From: Dolichospermum sp. UHCC 0259
Lineage (GTDB): Bacteria > Cyanobacteriota > Cyanobacteriia > Cyanobacteriales > Nostocaceae
Assembly (NCBI RefSeq): GCF_009711935.1
Contig: NZ_VIKX01000210.1
Location: forward strand, 1-53,892
Direction: 5' to 3'
DNA: 53,892 nt
Part shown: positions 43,158 to 53,892 of the stretch, piece by piece
How positions within the stretch are numbered: the stretch's first letter is position 1
Layout: the number at the start of each line of letters is the position of its first letter
Notes under the pieces: model-generated
What the model was told of the DNA's origin: nothing
Databases searched by the model: none
Seen by the model: only the letters and a program-made list of their open reading frames with translations
Translations under genes and position numbers: made by a program

Positions 43158-45389
43158 TCAACCAAACTTACCAGCAGTAGAAGCAATGAGGAACGCTGCG
43201 TAGGTAACGATGTAGCCAACAGTGAAGTGAGCTAAACCAACCACACGAGCTTGAACAATGGAGAGAGCAACGGGCTTGTCCTTCCAGCGAACCAAGTTAG
43301 CTAAAGGAGTACGTTCGTGCGCCCAAACCAAGGTTTCAATTAACTCTTGCCAGTAACCTCTCCAAGAGATGAGGAACATGAAACCAGTAGCCCAGATTAG
43401 GTGTCCAAAGAGGAACATCCAAGCCCAAACAGACAGGTTGTTCATGCCGTAGGGGTTGTAACCGTTAATCAACTGAGCAGAGTTAGCCCAGAGGTAGTCA
43501 CGGAACCAGCCCATCAGGTAGGTAGAGTTTTCGTTGAACTGAGCAACGTTACCTTGCCAAATACCGAGGTGTTTCCAGTGCCAGTAGAATGTTACCCAAC
43601 CGATGGTGTTTAACATCCAGAACATGGACAGGTAGAAAGAGTCCCATGCGGAGATATCGCAAGTACCGCCACGGCCTGGACCGTCGCAGGGGAACGCATA
43701 ACCGAAGTCCTTTTTATCGGGCATCAGTTTAGAACCACGAGCATCCAAAGCACCCTTAACAAGTACCAAGGTGGTGGTGTGGATAGCCAAAGCGAAAGCG
43801 TGGTGAACCAAGAAATCGCCAGGTCCAATTGTCAAGAACAAGGAATTTGTTCCAGAGTTGATGGCATCTAACCAGCCAGACAACCAAACGTTACCAGCAT
43901 TGGGGTAAGCGGTGTAAGCAATACTGTCGGGGTTAGACAACAGTACATTCAAGCCATACAAAGCTTTACCTTGAGCAGCTTGGATGAATTGAGCAAATAC
44001 TGGCTCAATCAAAATTTGTTTTTCAGGAGTACCGAACGCAACAACTACGTCGTTGTGAACATATAAACCTAATGTGTGGAAACCTAAGAAGAGAGACACC
44101 CAGCTAAGGTGGGAGATGATCGCTTCTTTGTGTTGTAACATCCGGTCAAGGACGTTACCTTTGTTTTGTTCGGGGTCGTAGTCACGAACCCAGAAGATTG
44201 CTGCGTGAGCAAAAGCACCAACCATCAAGAAACCAGCGATGTACTGGTGGTGGGTGTACAGTGCTGCCTGTGTGGTGTAGTCCTTAGCGATAAACGCATA
44301 AGGAGGCAGAGCGTACATATGCTGCGCTACCAAGGAACAGATAGTTCCCAAAGATGCCAAAGCTAATGACAACTGGAAGTGCAGGGAGTTGTTGATGGTG
44401 TCGTAAAGACCTTGGTGGGGCAGGTTGAACTGACCTTCGCTCTTGCTACCGGGAACTAAACCGGATTTGGAGTTCAGCATTTCTTTGATGCTGTGACCAA
44501 TTCCGAAGTTAGTGCGGTACATATGACCAGCGATGATAAACAAAACTGCGATCGCCAAGTGGTGGTGAGCCATGTCAGTCAACCACAAGGATTCTGTTTG
44601 GGGGTGGAAACCGCCCAAGAAGGTGAGAATCGCAGTCCCCGCACCGGTGGAAGTACCAAATAAATGGCCAGCGGTGTCAGGGTTTTGAGCGTAAACGCCC
44701 CAGTTACCTGTAAAGAAAGGAGTTAAACCTTCTGGATGGGGAGCTACACTTAAGAAGTTATCCCAACCCACGTGAATACCACGAGATTCAGGAATAGCAA
44801 CGTGAACCAAGTGACCAGTCCAAGCTAAGGAGCTAACACCGAACAAACCAGCTAGGTGGTGATTCAAACGGGGTTCAGCGCTCTTGAACCAAGAAAGGCT
44901 AGGACGGAACTTGGGTTGTAAATGTAACCAACCAGCAAACAATAACAATGCTGACAACAGAAGCAAACCAACGGAACCAGTGTATAGTTCGCTGTTTGTC
45001 CGCATCCCAATTGTGTACCACCAGTGATAAACACCGGAGTAAGCAATGTTTACGGGATTGCTTGCACCAGCTTGAGTGAAAGCTTCAACTGCGGCTTCAC
45101 CGAAGTGAGGGTCCCAAATTGCATGGGCAATGGGACGGACGTGCAGGGGATCTTTAATCCACTGTTCAAAGTTACCTTGCCAGGCCACGTGGAACAGGAG
45201 GCTGGATGCCCACAGGAAGATGATTGCCAAGTGGCCGAAGTGAGTAGCGAAAATCTTTTGGTAAAGACCTTCCTCTGTAATGCCATCGTGACTTTCAAAG
45301 TCGTTGCCTGTAGCGATCGCATACCAAATCCGACGAGTAGTCGGGTCCTGTGCGAGATCCTGGCTAAATTTTGGAAATTTTGTTGCCAT
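43158..45389 (-). CDS. psaB: Photosystem I P700 apoprotein A2
   Basis: 743 residues, eleven membrane spans. With PsaA it binds P700, the primary acceptors and the 4Fe-4S cluster FX; the FX ligands are in [18 protein letters not shown] (near 558-575). [32 protein letters not shown] is the standard N-terminus and the C-terminal span [27 protein letters not shown] is typical. It follows psaA after 120 bases; the two are surely cotranscribed and end at the terminator at 43097. Confidence 0.99.
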   Translation of the reverse strand: MATKFPKFSQDLAQDPTTRRIWYAIATGNDFESHDGITEEGLYQKIFATHFGHLAIIFLWASSLLFHVAWQGNFEQWIKDPLHVRPIAHAIWDPHFGEAAVEAFTQAGASNPVNIAYSGVYHWWYTIGMRTNSELYTGSVGLLLLSALLLFAGWLHLQPKFRPSLSWFKSAEPRLNHHLAGLFGVSSLAWTGHLVHVAIPESRGIHVGWDNFLSVAPHPEGLTPFFTGNWGVYAQNPDTAGHLFGTSTGAGTAILTFLGGFHPQTESLWLTDMAHHHLAIAVLFIIAGHMYRTNFGIGHSIKEMLNSKSGLVPGSKSEGQFNLPHQGLYDTINNSLHFQLSLALASLGTICSLVAQHMYALPPYAFIAKDYTTQAALYTHHQYIAGFLMVGAFAHAAIFWVRDYDPEQNKGNVLDRMLQHKEAIISHLSWVSLFLGFHTLGLYVHNDVVVAFGTPEKQILIEPVFAQFIQAAQGKALYGLNVLLSNPDSIAYTAYPNAGNVWLSGWLDAINSGTNSLFLTIGPGDFLVHHAFALAIHTTTLVLVKGALDARGSKLMPDKKDFGYAFPCDGPGRGGTCDISAWDSFYLSMFWMLNTIGWVTFYWHWKHLGIWQGNVAQFNENSTYLMGWFRDYLWANSAQLINGYNPYGMNNLSVWAWMFLFGHLIWATGFMFLISWRGYWQELIETLVWAHERTPLANLVRWKDKPVALSIVQARVVGLAHFTVGYIVTYAAFLIASTAGKFG

Positions 45390-45509
45390 AGGTGTGATCT
45401 GTCCTCTGACCTTTAGCCATTATTTGTCAGCAAAATTTTAGATTCTAGATTTTGGATTTTGGATTAAATCTAAAATCTTAGAATCCAAAACCCAAAATTC
45501 TACTGATTT

Positions 45510-47768
45510 TTATCCTACTGAAAGGATGTGTGCGTGGAAGAATGCCCAAGTGGTGGCAATTCCTCCTAATAGGTAGTGAGCCACACCTACAGCCCGACCT
45601 TGAGTGATGCTCAGTGCGCGAGGCTGAATTGTTGGGGCTACTTTCAGTTTATTGTGCGCCCATACAATGGACTCAATTAATTCTTGCCAGTAGCCACGAC
45701 CACTGAACAGGAACATTAAGCTGAACGCCCAAACGAAGTGAGCGCCTAAGAACATGAGTCCGTAAGCGGACAATTCAGTTCCGTAGGAATTAATTACTTG
45801 TGTAGCTTGCGCCCACAAGAAGTCACGTAACCAACCGTTGATGGTGATAGCACTTTCTGCAAAGTTGCCGCCAGTAATGTGATTTACTGTTCCATCTGCA
45901 TCTACTGTTCCCCAGACATCAGATTGCATCTTCCAGCTAAAGTGGAAAATTACAATTGATAAGGAGTTATACATCCAGAAGAGTCCGAGGAAGATGTGAT
46001 CCCAACCAGAAACTTGGCAAGTACCGCCACGACCTGGACCATCGCAAGGGAATCGGAAGCCTAAGTTAGCTTTGTCTGGAATCAGACGAGAACTACGGGC
46101 GTACAATACACCTTTAAGCAAGATGAGAACAGTAACGTGAATGGTAAAAGCGTGGATGTGATGAACCATGAAGTCCGCTGTACCCAATGTAATGGGCATC
46201 ATAGCGATCTTATCGCCGATAGCAACAATTCCACCACCAAAAGCATGACTAACTACTTGAAGAGCGTTAGGTGCTGTGTTGCCGGGAGCTAATGTGTGCA
46301 GGTTTTGCACCCATTGAGCAAACACTGGCTGTAATTGAATTGCTGAGTCGGAGAACATATCTTGGGGACGACCCAAGGCACGCATGGTGTCATTGTGGAT
46401 GTACAAACCAAAGCTGTGGAAGCCTAAGAAAATACAAACCCAGTTGAGGTGAGAAATGATAGCGTCACGGTGACGAATCACGCGATCTAAAACGTTGTTT
46501 TGGTTAACAACAGGATCATAATCGCGCACCATGAAGATGGCTGCGTGAGCCGCACCACCAACAATCAAGAAACCACCGATCCAAATATGGTGAGTGAAGA
46601 TACACAATTGTGTTGCGTAATCAGTTGCCAAGTAAGGATAGGGAGGCATCGCGTACATATGATGCGCGATGATGATTGTCAATGAACCCAAGAAAGCTAG
46701 GTTAGTAGCTAATTGAGCGTGCCAAGAAGTGGTGAGGTTTTCGTAAAGACCTTTGTGACCTTCGCCAGTGAAAGGACCTTTATGAGCTTCTAGAATATCT
46801 TTAATGCTATGACCGATACCCCAGTTGGTACGGTACATATGACCAGCAATGATGAACAATACAGCGATCGCTAGGTGGTGATGAGAAATATCAGTCATCC
46901 ACAAGCCGCCTGTAACTGGGTTTAAACCACCCTTAAAGGTGAGGATATCAGCATAAGCTCCCCAATTTAAGGTGAAGAAAGGTGTTAAACCACTAGCGAA
47001 ACCAGGATAAAGTGCTGCCATTTTTGCTGTATCAAACAGCAACTCATGAGGCAGAGGGATGTCCTTAGCTGCTACACCTGCATCTAACAGTTTGTTGATT
47101 GGTGCAGAAACGTGGATTAAGTGACCAGCCCATCCCAAAGAACCACAGCCTAGCAATACTGATAAGTGATGATTCAGCATTGACTCCACATTCTGGAACC
47201 ATTCCAGTTTAGGAGCGCGTTTGTGGTAGTGGAACCAGCCAGCAAATAAGAACAAGCCTGCTAATACCAAGCCGCCAATTGCAGTTACATATAGCTGGAA
47301 GGAGCTAGTGATACCCCAGCCACGCCATACTTGGAACAAGCCAGAGGTGATTTGAATACCGCGGAAACCGCCGCCCATATCACCGTTTAAAATGTCTTGA
47401 CCAACAATAGACCAAACTGTCTGAGCGCTGGGCTTGACTCCTAATGGATCAGCCAGCCAAGCTTCGTAGTTAGAGAACTTAGCGCCGTGGAACAACATCC
47501 CGCTCAACCAGATTGCTACTACAGCCAAATGGCCGAAGTGAGCGGCGAATATCTTGCGGGAAATGTCTTCTAAATCACTTGTATGTGTATCAAAATCATG
47601 GGCGAGGGCATGGAGGTTCCAAATCCAGGTTGTGGTTTTTGGACCTCTGGATAAGGATCTGTCGAAATGTCCTGGCTTTGCCCATTTTTCAAATGAGGTA
47701 GGAACCGGGTCATTGTCAACGATCACTCTTGCTTTTTTTTCCTCTCGCTCCGGAGGACTAATCGTCAT
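45510..47768 (-). CDS. psaA: Photosystem I P700 apoprotein A1
   Basis: 752 residues. The N-terminus [35 protein letters not shown] and the FX-binding [18 protein letters not shown] identify it; eleven spans with many chlorophyll-ligating His. Forms the heterodimeric core of photosystem I with PsaB. AGGAGG lies four bases before the ATG on the minus strand, a strong ribosome site suited to very high expression. Confidence 0.99.
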   Translation of the reverse strand: MTISPPEREEKKARVIVDNDPVPTSFEKWAKPGHFDRSLSRGPKTTTWIWNLHALAHDFDTHTSDLEDISRKIFAAHFGHLAVVAIWLSGMLFHGAKFSNYEAWLADPLGVKPSAQTVWSIVGQDILNGDMGGGFRGIQITSGLFQVWRGWGITSSFQLYVTAIGGLVLAGLFLFAGWFHYHKRAPKLEWFQNVESMLNHHLSVLLGCGSLGWAGHLIHVSAPINKLLDAGVAAKDIPLPHELLFDTAKMAALYPGFASGLTPFFTLNWGAYADILTFKGGLNPVTGGLWMTDISHHHLAIAVLFIIAGHMYRTNWGIGHSIKDILEAHKGPFTGEGHKGLYENLTTSWHAQLATNLAFLGSLTIIIAHHMYAMPPYPYLATDYATQLCIFTHHIWIGGFLIVGGAAHAAIFMVRDYDPVVNQNNVLDRVIRHRDAIISHLNWVCIFLGFHSFGLYIHNDTMRALGRPQDMFSDSAIQLQPVFAQWVQNLHTLAPGNTAPNALQVVSHAFGGGIVAIGDKIAMMPITLGTADFMVHHIHAFTIHVTVLILLKGVLYARSSRLIPDKANLGFRFPCDGPGRGGTCQVSGWDHIFLGLFWMYNSLSIVIFHFSWKMQSDVWGTVDADGTVNHITGGNFAESAITINGWLRDFLWAQATQVINSYGTELSAYGLMFLGAHFVWAFSLMFLFSGRGYWQELIESIVWAHNKLKVAPTIQPRALSITQGRAVGVAHYLLGGIATTWAFFHAHILSVG

Positions 47769-48298
47769 TCGACCTCCTCTCTATAAGGAATGGGGAATCA
47801 TGAATACCACCTAGAATATCACAGTCGCCGTTTTCAGATTGCTCTGGACTAGCGATGCGGTTGCCGTGTGGAAAAGAAAAGTTGTTTCTGTTGAATTATA
47901 GAGTCTGAACTTGCATATTGTTATAGACCTGTTAACAATAATTAAAAATAGCCAGATTTATTGTCTAATCTGCTTTACAAGTTCCTATACATTGTCCAAA
48001 AGTCAATAGACTCTTCATTTAATTTACAAAGAACAACAATTGGAAAAACTTATGATTCATACGCAAAGCACCTCAAACTCCTGCCATTTGGCTACTTTTA
48101 CCTAAAATCAGCGGACTGAAAACAAATTTATTTCCTGAAAATAAGTCAAAAAAATCACTTATTCGATATTTTAAGCAGATAAAAGTAGGTAAATTTATAA
48201 CTTTGGTAGTAGATTTATGCTCTTATCCATAGTTCATGAGTCATAATTTGCGTCACAATGATGGCGTTAATTGTTAAAAACTATTACGGAATAAAAAC
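47769..48298. promoter_or_regulatory. psaA / lipoprotein divergent control region
   Basis: 530 AT-rich bases without a gene. On the minus strand a TATAAT hexamer (47895-47900) lies about 125 bases before psaA and is a candidate -10 element, but no good -35 is present at 16-18 bases. Long psaA leaders with light-dependent control are known in cyanobacteria; a direct HLR1 (RpaB) match was not seen. Confidence 0.35.
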
Positions 48299-49573
48299 AT
48301 GAACACTGGGTGCAGAAAATTTTTTGAGCAACTTTTCTCAAAAAGATTCCCAATTATTAAATGGGTTGTCATATTAGTTCTAGTTGTAAACTTGAGCAGT
48401 TGCGTTGAAGCAGCAAACAGCCAGGAAGCATCTATCAATCCTTTCATGAAAGCACTCCCAGTATCAGAAATTTCTGGGACTTTTTCAGAAACTGCACCAC
48501 CAGAGGTGATCCAAGCATTGCGTCCTAGTTTAGAAGGTTATCAACCTCAAGTTAGTATCCTCAGTCCCCAAGGAGATGAAATTCTTCCCGACAATATAGT
48601 TAAAGTCCGGTTGCAGGTTAAGGACTTACCGTTATTTAAAGACCCTAAATGGCAACTTGGTCCCCATTTGCACCTAATTTTGGACAATCAACCTTATATA
48701 GCTGTTTATGACTTAAATCAGCCGGTGGTATTGTCAGACTTATCTCCAGGTACGCATACTCTTCGTGTTTTTGCTTCTCGTCCTTGGCATGAAAGTTTTA
48801 AAAATGAAGGTGCTTATGCTCAAACTACATTTCACGTTTTGACGAAAACTGAGGAAAACAACCCAGATTCTAAATTACCCCTACTGACTTACAGTCGTCC
48901 TACTGGTGGTTATGGCGCAGAACCAATTATGCTGGATTTCTATTTGACTAATGCACCGTTGCACAGCATGGCTGAAACTAATCCTGACGATACAATGAGT
49001 AATTGGCGCATTCGTAGTACAGTCAATGGTGAAAGCTTTATTCTTGATCGTTGGCAACCAATTTATCTCAAAGGGTTTAAGCCTGGTAAAACTTGGGTAA
49101 AGCTGGAGTTCCTCGATAATGAAGGACAACCTGTGAAAAATGCTTTCAATACCACTATCAGATTAATTAATTACCAACCCAATGGTCAAGATACTCTTTC
49201 TAAAATTGTCAGAGGGGAATTGACAGCAGATGAAGTGCGTGGCATTGTAGACCCAAGTTATACAGCTAAGATTCCAGTTACCGAACCTACTCCTACACTA
49301 GCACCAGAAACCAAAGTCGAAAAACAGCTAATTCCTGAAGTTAAACTCCCTGAAATTGCACCAATACCGGAAGCTGAAGAAACACCAGCACAAGAAACCA
49401 AAGTCGAAAAACAATCAATTCCTGAAGTTACACCAATACCAGAAGTTGAAGAAACACCAGCACCAGAAACCAAAGTAGAAAAACAATCAATTCCTGAAGT
49501 TAAATTTACTAAAGTTACACCAGCAGAAGATATTCAGACAATGGAAAGTCCCAAATCCCAAATCCAAGAGTAA
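48299..49573 (+). CDS. Lipoprotein with proline/glutamate repeat tail
   Basis: 424 residues. An N-terminal basic region and one hydrophobic span (about 19-35) end in LSSC, a lipobox, so it should be lipidated at that Cys and anchored outside the plasma membrane. Residues 75-190 form a beta-sandwich (SILSPQGDEILPDNIVKVRLQVKDLPL, HLHLILDNQPYIAVYDL, SPGTHTLRVFASRPWHESF), and a related second domain follows (PLLTYSRPTGGYGAEPIMLDFYL, WVKLEFLDNEGQPV). The tail from 335 has three ETKVEKQxIPEV repeats, flexible and acidic. Conserved in cyanobacteria; function unknown. Its stop abuts the stop of glsA with no gap. Confidence 0.8.
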   Translation: MNTGCRKFFEQLFSKRFPIIKWVVILVLVVNLSSCVEAANSQEASINPFMKALPVSEISGTFSETAPPEVIQALRPSLEGYQPQVSILSPQGDEILPDNIVKVRLQVKDLPLFKDPKWQLGPHLHLILDNQPYIAVYDLNQPVVLSDLSPGTHTLRVFASRPWHESFKNEGAYAQTTFHVLTKTEENNPDSKLPLLTYSRPTGGYGAEPIMLDFYLTNAPLHSMAETNPDDTMSNWRIRSTVNGESFILDRWQPIYLKGFKPGKTWVKLEFLDNEGQPVKNAFNTTIRLINYQPNGQDTLSKIVRGELTADEVRGIVDPSYTAKIPVTEPTPTLAPETKVEKQLIPEVKLPEIAPIPEAEETPAQETKVEKQSIPEVTPIPEVEETPAPETKVEKQSIPEVKFTKVTPAEDIQTMESPKSQIQE

Positions 49574-50488
49574 TTAACAAAAAATACTCAGTTGTAAATT
49601 TTGAGATAAAGTTTCCATTAATGCCAAACCAGCTACAGGATTACCTGTAATATCTAAAGCAGGACTGTAGCTGGCGATCGCTCCCTGATTTGGTATAATG
49701 GCAACAAGACCACCACCAATACCTGATTTTATTGGTAAGCCAATTTTTACAGCATACTCAGCGGAAGCTTCATATAAACCACAAGTTAACATCACCGTAT
49801 TCACGAATTGACGGTGTTGATTGTTTATAAATTCGTTTTTACAAGCTAATAAGTTTCCTAATTTAGCTAATTCCTCTACCCGTCCAGAGATACAGCATAT
49901 TTGTTCATAAACGTCTAGAGATAATTCAATATTATTTAAATTTCCAGACTCGCAGAGATAGTTGGTAATATCTATATTTATTTGGGAACGACTAGCACGA
50001 ACTGAAGCTAGAATATCTGTATCTATATATATTTGAGTACCCGCCAATTCATTTAACCATTTACAAAATAATTGTGTACATTCATTTCCGTCCTTTCCTG
50101 GTAGCTTATCAGCAAGAGTAATAGCACCACTATTAATCATAGAGTTGCGAGGATATCCATGATCTTCTTTTAATTGCAGTAAAGAATTAAAAGGTGCATC
50201 CGAAGGTTTAACTCCAACCCATTGTAAAACCTGTTTTTCTCCGTAATATTCCAGCAGGTATAGTAGAGAAAATGGCTTAATCACACTCATAAATGGAAAT
50301 ACACAATCGGTATCTCCTAAACTATAATTTTCTCCTGATTCACAACTTATATAAACAGCAAATGAGTTAGGATTAGCCGTAGCTAATTTGGGAATGCGTT
50401 CAATAACTTTACCTTGTGCTGCTTGGGTTTTGGCTTGTTCTACCCAAATAGATAAATTATCTAAATTGATGCTTGTTATTCCTAGCAA
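49574..50488 (-). CDS. glsA: Glutaminase
   Basis: Serine-type glutaminase (glutamine to glutamate + ammonia), 304 residues, beta-lactamase-like fold. The Ser-x-x-Lys catalytic pair is in FPFMSVIKPFSLLYLLE, followed by HGYPRNSMINSGAIT, RASRSQINID and MLTCGLYEASAEYAVKIGLPIKSGIGGG with the catalytic Tyr, then PALDITGNPVAGL. Start is TTG (50488) with AGGA eight bases upstream; no ATG precedes the conserved region. It runs head-on into the lipoprotein gene, with the two stop codons adjacent. Confidence 0.93.
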   Translation of the reverse strand: MLGITSINLDNLSIWVEQAKTQAAQGKVIERIPKLATANPNSFAVYISCESGENYSLGDTDCVFPFMSVIKPFSLLYLLEYYGEKQVLQWVGVKPSDAPFNSLLQLKEDHGYPRNSMINSGAITLADKLPGKDGNECTQLFCKWLNELAGTQIYIDTDILASVRASRSQINIDITNYLCESGNLNNIELSLDVYEQICCISGRVEELAKLGNLLACKNEFINNQHRQFVNTVMLTCGLYEASAEYAVKIGLPIKSGIGGGLVAIIPNQGAIASYSPALDITGNPVAGLALMETLSQNLQLSIFC

Positions 50489-50650
50489 AAACTTAATCCT
50501 TAAATCAAAACATAATCTGGATTATATCTTAATGAGTATTTACTCTAATTTTATGTAACCGATTTTAAATACAAAATCGAAAATTTACGTAATATTAGTA
50601 ATTACGGGTAATTGGTAAAAAGCAATAAAAAGATAAATATTCCCTTTCTC

Positions 50651-50678
50651 CTGTTCCCTGTTCCCTGTTCCCTGTTCC
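50651..50678. repeat. Four CTGTTCC heptamers
   Basis: A perfect STRR array in the gap (50489-50769) between glsA and the small secreted gene. Confidence 0.85.
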
Positions 50679-50769
50679 CTCTTCTTCGATAAGATAGACT
50701 GATTAACAACCAAGTTGTCGGAAAAGATAAGTTGGTTTATTTCCCTAATAACAAGGTTTTTAACAGTAC

Positions 50770-51135
50770 ATGAACAAAAGATTTATTTTAACTTTGATTT
50801 CTAGCCCCGTGTTGTTTACATCCATGTTATCTATGGTGATGATGGCTAGACCTGCTCATGCTAGTCAAACAGTTGACACTGCTGGTACTCATGAATCTTG
50901 TGTCATGTCTCCTCATTCAGCAACTCCGAACAAGGTATGTATACAGGTGAGTAATACTCCTTTGAGCGTTGCTAAAGAACCTATGCAAGTGGCACAAGCG
51001 GACACAAATAATCCCCAAGAATTAGAATTTTCTGATGCTGAAAGTGATTTAGCTATCAAATTATTTGGCTGTGATTGTCCAGTTTGCATCAATGCTGCTA
51101 GGCAATTGAATGGTTCAGCACCTTTGCCAGTATAG
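50770..51135 (+). CDS. Small secreted protein with a CxCxxC motif
   Basis: 121 residues, signal peptide 1-31 (ARPAHA-SQ). The mature part has Cys in HESCVMSP and KVCIQV and, near the end, FGCDCPVCINAARQL, a CDCPVC cluster that could bind metal or take part in thiol chemistry. The middle is acidic and low-complexity. No family recognised. It lies between glsA and aroB, flanked by heptamer repeats on both sides. Confidence 0.6.
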   Translation: MNKRFILTLISSPVLFTSMLSMVMMARPAHASQTVDTAGTHESCVMSPHSATPNKVCIQVSNTPLSVAKEPMQVAQADTNNPQELEFSDAESDLAIKLFGCDCPVCINAARQLNGSAPLPV

Positions 51136-51217
51136 AAGGAAAGGGCAAAAAGCAGGAAGCGGGGGAAGAATTTTCTTCTTCTTCTTCTTCTTCTTTCTTC
51201 TTTCTTCTTTTTTCTAA

Positions 51218-52348
<1,131 letters not shown>

Positions 52349-52478
52349 TCCCCAACCTTAATATAATCACTCGTCTGGGTATTTTACCTCAAGTTGACAA
52401 CCTCTTTTCTATTCCCTGTTCCCTTTAATAATTATTGATGATTGAATAGAAATAAGTAACTAATCTGGAGCAAAACAA

Positions 52479-52571
52479 ATGGCTGTAGTTGAATATATTG
52501 TCTTTCTAGGCGTGTTTATGGGTGTAGCTATAGGCTTGTTATTTGGTCTACGCGGAGCTAAGATCCTCTAA
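52479..52571 (+). CDS. petL: Cytochrome b6f complex subunit PetL (probable)
   Basis: A 30-residue single-span peptide: MAVVEYIVFLGVFMGVAIG then LLFGLRGAKIL. The form, a single hydrophobic helix with Y(I/L)VF near the start and a glycine-rich second half ending in FGLRxAKLI/L, matches cyanobacterial PetL, which sits at the edge of the b6f dimer and aids stability. GGAG lies at 52467-52470, eight bases before ATG. A clear hairpin follows. Another small photosynthetic subunit cannot be fully excluded. Confidence 0.8.
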   Translation: MAVVEYIVFLGVFMGVAIGLLFGLRGAKIL

Positions 52572-52591
52572 TCCTACAATTAGACGCTAAT

Positions 52592-52614
52592 TAAACCCAC
52601 TTTATGTGGGTTTA
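52592..52614 (+). terminator. Hairpin after petL
   Basis: TAAACCCAC-TTTAT-GTGGGTTTA, a perfect 9-bp stem, 20 bases after the petL stop. Only a short T-run. Confidence 0.75.
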
Positions 52615-52644
52615 GGTATCGGTCTCAATCAGATTATCAAATGT

Positions 52645-52755
52645 CTATTTACTACTTTGCTGTTTGATTGCTTGCTTCACTACTTCGATATCTAACTCAA
52701 GTATCCGAGCAATTTGTTCTACAGTTAGTCCCTCATTTAATAAACCAATTCTCAA
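52645..52755 (-). pseudogene. C-terminal helical fragment, overlaps the PIN toxin end
   Basis: 36 codons: LRIGLLNEGLTVEQIARIL, then ELDIEVVKQAIKQ. This helix-turn-helix-like ending is common at the C-terminus of Rpn/DUF-type PD-(D/E)XK proteins of cyanobacteria. A stop lies directly upstream, so only the tail remains; it overlaps the last codons of the PIN gene in another frame. Confidence 0.5.
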
Positions 52756-53152
52756 TTATCAGATCCTCAAAATCCTGAAAATCTGCCACATTATTTGTTA
52801 CTAAAATCAAGTCATTGCAGAAGGCAATACTGGCAATTTGTCCATCAATAAAAGCAGGTGTTTTACCAATTTTCGATAGTCTAGCTCTTTCCTGTGCGTG
52901 CCATTTTGCAGCTTTGAGATCATAGTCAAACACAGGCAAATCTAACACAGAATCTTGAATGTATTTCCATAAAGAATCCTTGCGTTTAGATGCTGGTAAA
53001 CGCCAACAGCCATAAAGGATTTCATGAACAACAAGACTTGCTACTGCTACTTCTGAACGATAGCGATTTAATTGATCTAAAACCTGAGTATTGGGAATTG
53101 GCCGACTCGGTTCTGAGATAATATTAGAGTCTAGTAAAAAGCGAACTGTCAT
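52733..53152 (-). CDS. VapC-type PIN-domain toxin
   Basis: 139 residues. Catalytic acids: Asp8 (LLDSNIISE), Glu44 (VVHEILYG), Asp103 (AFIDGQIASIA) and the TNN motif at 119-121. Resembles the FitB/VapC group; expected to cut structured RNA. The start overlaps the stop of the DUF2281 gene by four bases (ATGA), a coupled TA pair. Complete and probably functional. Confidence 0.88.
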   Translation of the reverse strand: MTVRFLLDSNIISEPSRPIPNTQVLDQLNRYRSEVAVASLVVHEILYGCWRLPASKRKDSLWKYIQDSVLDLPVFDYDLKAAKWHAQERARLSKIGKTPAFIDGQIASIAFCNDLILVTNNVADFQDFEDLIIENWFIK

Positions 53153-53418
53153 AAATCAATCTCGCGTCCTGGACTACGATCTCTAAGATTTGCAAAATCT
53201 TCATCTGTAAATTCAATTCCTTCTCTTTCAATTGTTTCTCGAAACCTTAAAACCCCTTCCCAAAAGCTATCTCCTTTATTCTGTAATGGTTTTTCCTGTA
53301 CTTGTTCTTTTATTTGTGACAGTTTATGTTTAAGAAATTGAATAAAATCTAAAACTTCCTGTTGTTTATCGGTTGGTAACTCTCGCAGATTTTCTAAAAC
53401 TGCTTGTTCAATAGTCAT
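53149..53418 (-). CDS. DUF2281-type antitoxin
   Basis: 89 residues. IEQAVLENLRELPTDKQQEVLDFIQFLKHKL is the DUF2281 helical dimerisation unit; the C-terminal half (DSFWEGVLRFRETIEREGIEFTDEDFANLRDRSPG) is the toxin-binding segment seen in this antitoxin group. It lies upstream of and overlaps the PIN toxin gene. The helical unit resembles that of the orphan gene at 2937. Confidence 0.85.
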   Translation of the reverse strand: MTIEQAVLENLRELPTDKQQEVLDFIQFLKHKLSQIKEQVQEKPLQNKGDSFWEGVLRFRETIEREGIEFTDEDFANLRDRSPGREIDL

Positions 53419-53468
53419 AGTTTCACCTCTACTACTAGGCTATAATTTCATTATAAATGATATCTGCA

Positions 53469-53759
53469 TTAATTTTTATTTTCTCCTCCATTTTTGAGAT
53501 CAATTCCTAATATTGCCAATTGTTGATTTATCCAATCTGTAGCTGTTGCTTCATCGGTTTCAATTGCTTTTTTTACTCCTATTTTAGCAATTTCTAGGAG
53601 TTGTTTGGATTTTAGTTTTAAATCCAAACTTTCGAGCAATTTTGAATTAATATGCTGTTGAAATTGAAAATCAAAAATAGGTATTGGTAAAGATTTTATA
53701 AGTAGGTAAACATAATAAAAACGATATATGTTTAGTTTTGTAAAATGGCTGAAACTCAA
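53469..53759 (-). pseudogene. C-terminal remnant of a type I restriction specificity (HsdS) gene
   Basis: 96 codons from a TTG that directly follows a stop. The segment LPIPIFDFQFQQHINSKLLESLDLK and LLEIAKIGVKKAIETDEATATDWI is the usual end of an HsdS target-recognition domain: a short PIP strand region and the long dimerisation helix. The recognition domains and the hsdM and hsdR genes are missing, at least up to the window end. Probably decayed. Confidence 0.6.
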
Positions 53760-53864
53760 TCATAATCTCGCGTTGAGATAACTTTACATACCGTTACATA
53801 CCTTTAAATTTTCCTGTTTACCTACTTAGAAGTTTGAGTTATAAGCGGTTGAACAGAAGCAAAG

Positions 53865-53879
53865 CTAGTGGTCTGTCAG
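53865..53879. repeat. Third copy of the IS630-type end
   Basis: CTAGTGGTCTGTCAG matches CTAGTAGTCTGTCAA at 13 of 15 bases. The window ends 13 bases later, so the rest of the element cannot be seen. Confidence 0.65.
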
Positions 53880-53892
53880 TTTTCTATTTGTG

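Noticed and set aside
45024-45416. Long plus-strand open frames opposite psaB and psaA
   Set aside because: They lie entirely antisense to highly conserved photosystem genes and reflect codon bias.

Overview
The window is about 54 kb of AT-rich chromosome from a filamentous, probably heterocyst-forming cyanobacterium (order Nostocales); I cannot name the genus. The evidence is a full oxygenic photosynthesis gene set (psaA-psaB, psbB-psbT, petL, petH, prk), a PetH with an N-terminal CpcD-like phycobilisome domain, many HIP1 octamers (GCGATCGC), heptanucleotide tandem repeats between genes, and a terminal oxidase cluster of the alternative (ARTO/cox3) type.

Layout. 0-3.6 kb: an unidentified 5'-incomplete gene, then a dense run of toxin-antitoxin (TA) modules: a broken AbrB-type/PIN pair, an intact VapB-like/VapC pair, an orphan antitoxin-like gene and a HicB/HicA pair. 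3.7-10.3 kb: mutL, a rhodanese without its cysteine, an adenosine-deaminase-like gene, a DUF2358 gene, a secreted pentapeptide-repeat protein, metK (with a TTG start) and an orphan antitoxin-like gene flanked by inverted 30-bp repeats. 10.7-15.8 kb: prk and petH diverge from an 865-bp region; then homoserine dehydrogenase and a CAAD-domain membrane protein. 16-24.3 kb: a PcrA/UvrD helicase, an IS630-type miniature element, psbB-psbT, ribosomal protein S1, a HAD hydrolase and a nitroreductase whose 3' end is amplified as a 192-bp tandem repeat. 24.9-30.2 kb: two DUF2231 membrane proteins followed by ctaC-ctaD-ctaE; subunit II lacks the CuA ligands. A RelE-like TA pair and a decayed piece of a second ctaE follow. 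30.4-36.8 kb: a membrane protein with a TerB-like tail, DUF3318, a zinc-ribbon protein, an IS630 transposase remnant and ppc. 36.9-42.7 kb: accessory genes (two related secreted proteins, an Uma2-type nuclease, another secreted protein, an AAA ATPase with an altered C-terminus). 43.1-47.8 kb: psaA-psaB. 48.3-53.9 kb: a lipoprotein, glutaminase, a small secreted protein, aroB, petL, a PIN/DUF2281 TA pair and a remnant of a type I restriction specificity gene.

How the genes work together. The housekeeping genes cover light capture and electron transfer (PSI, CP47/PsbT, PetL, FNR), carbon entry (PRK, PEPC), respiration (ARTO-type oxidase) and amino-acid or cofactor supply (Hom, AroB, MetK, glutaminase). 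Between them the DNA has been reworked by TA modules and small palindromic elements. I recognise three dispersed repeat families: an IS630-related inverted repeat, a ~120-bp element ending in TATACTCAA, and an ATCCCCGACTTCT hairpin. I found no tRNA, rRNA or CRISPR array. The points most worth a second look are the CuA-less oxidase with its DUF2231 partners and nearby ctaE remnant, the paired secreted proteins at 37.3-38.6 kb, and the miniature elements that can be tied to a parent transposase within the window.
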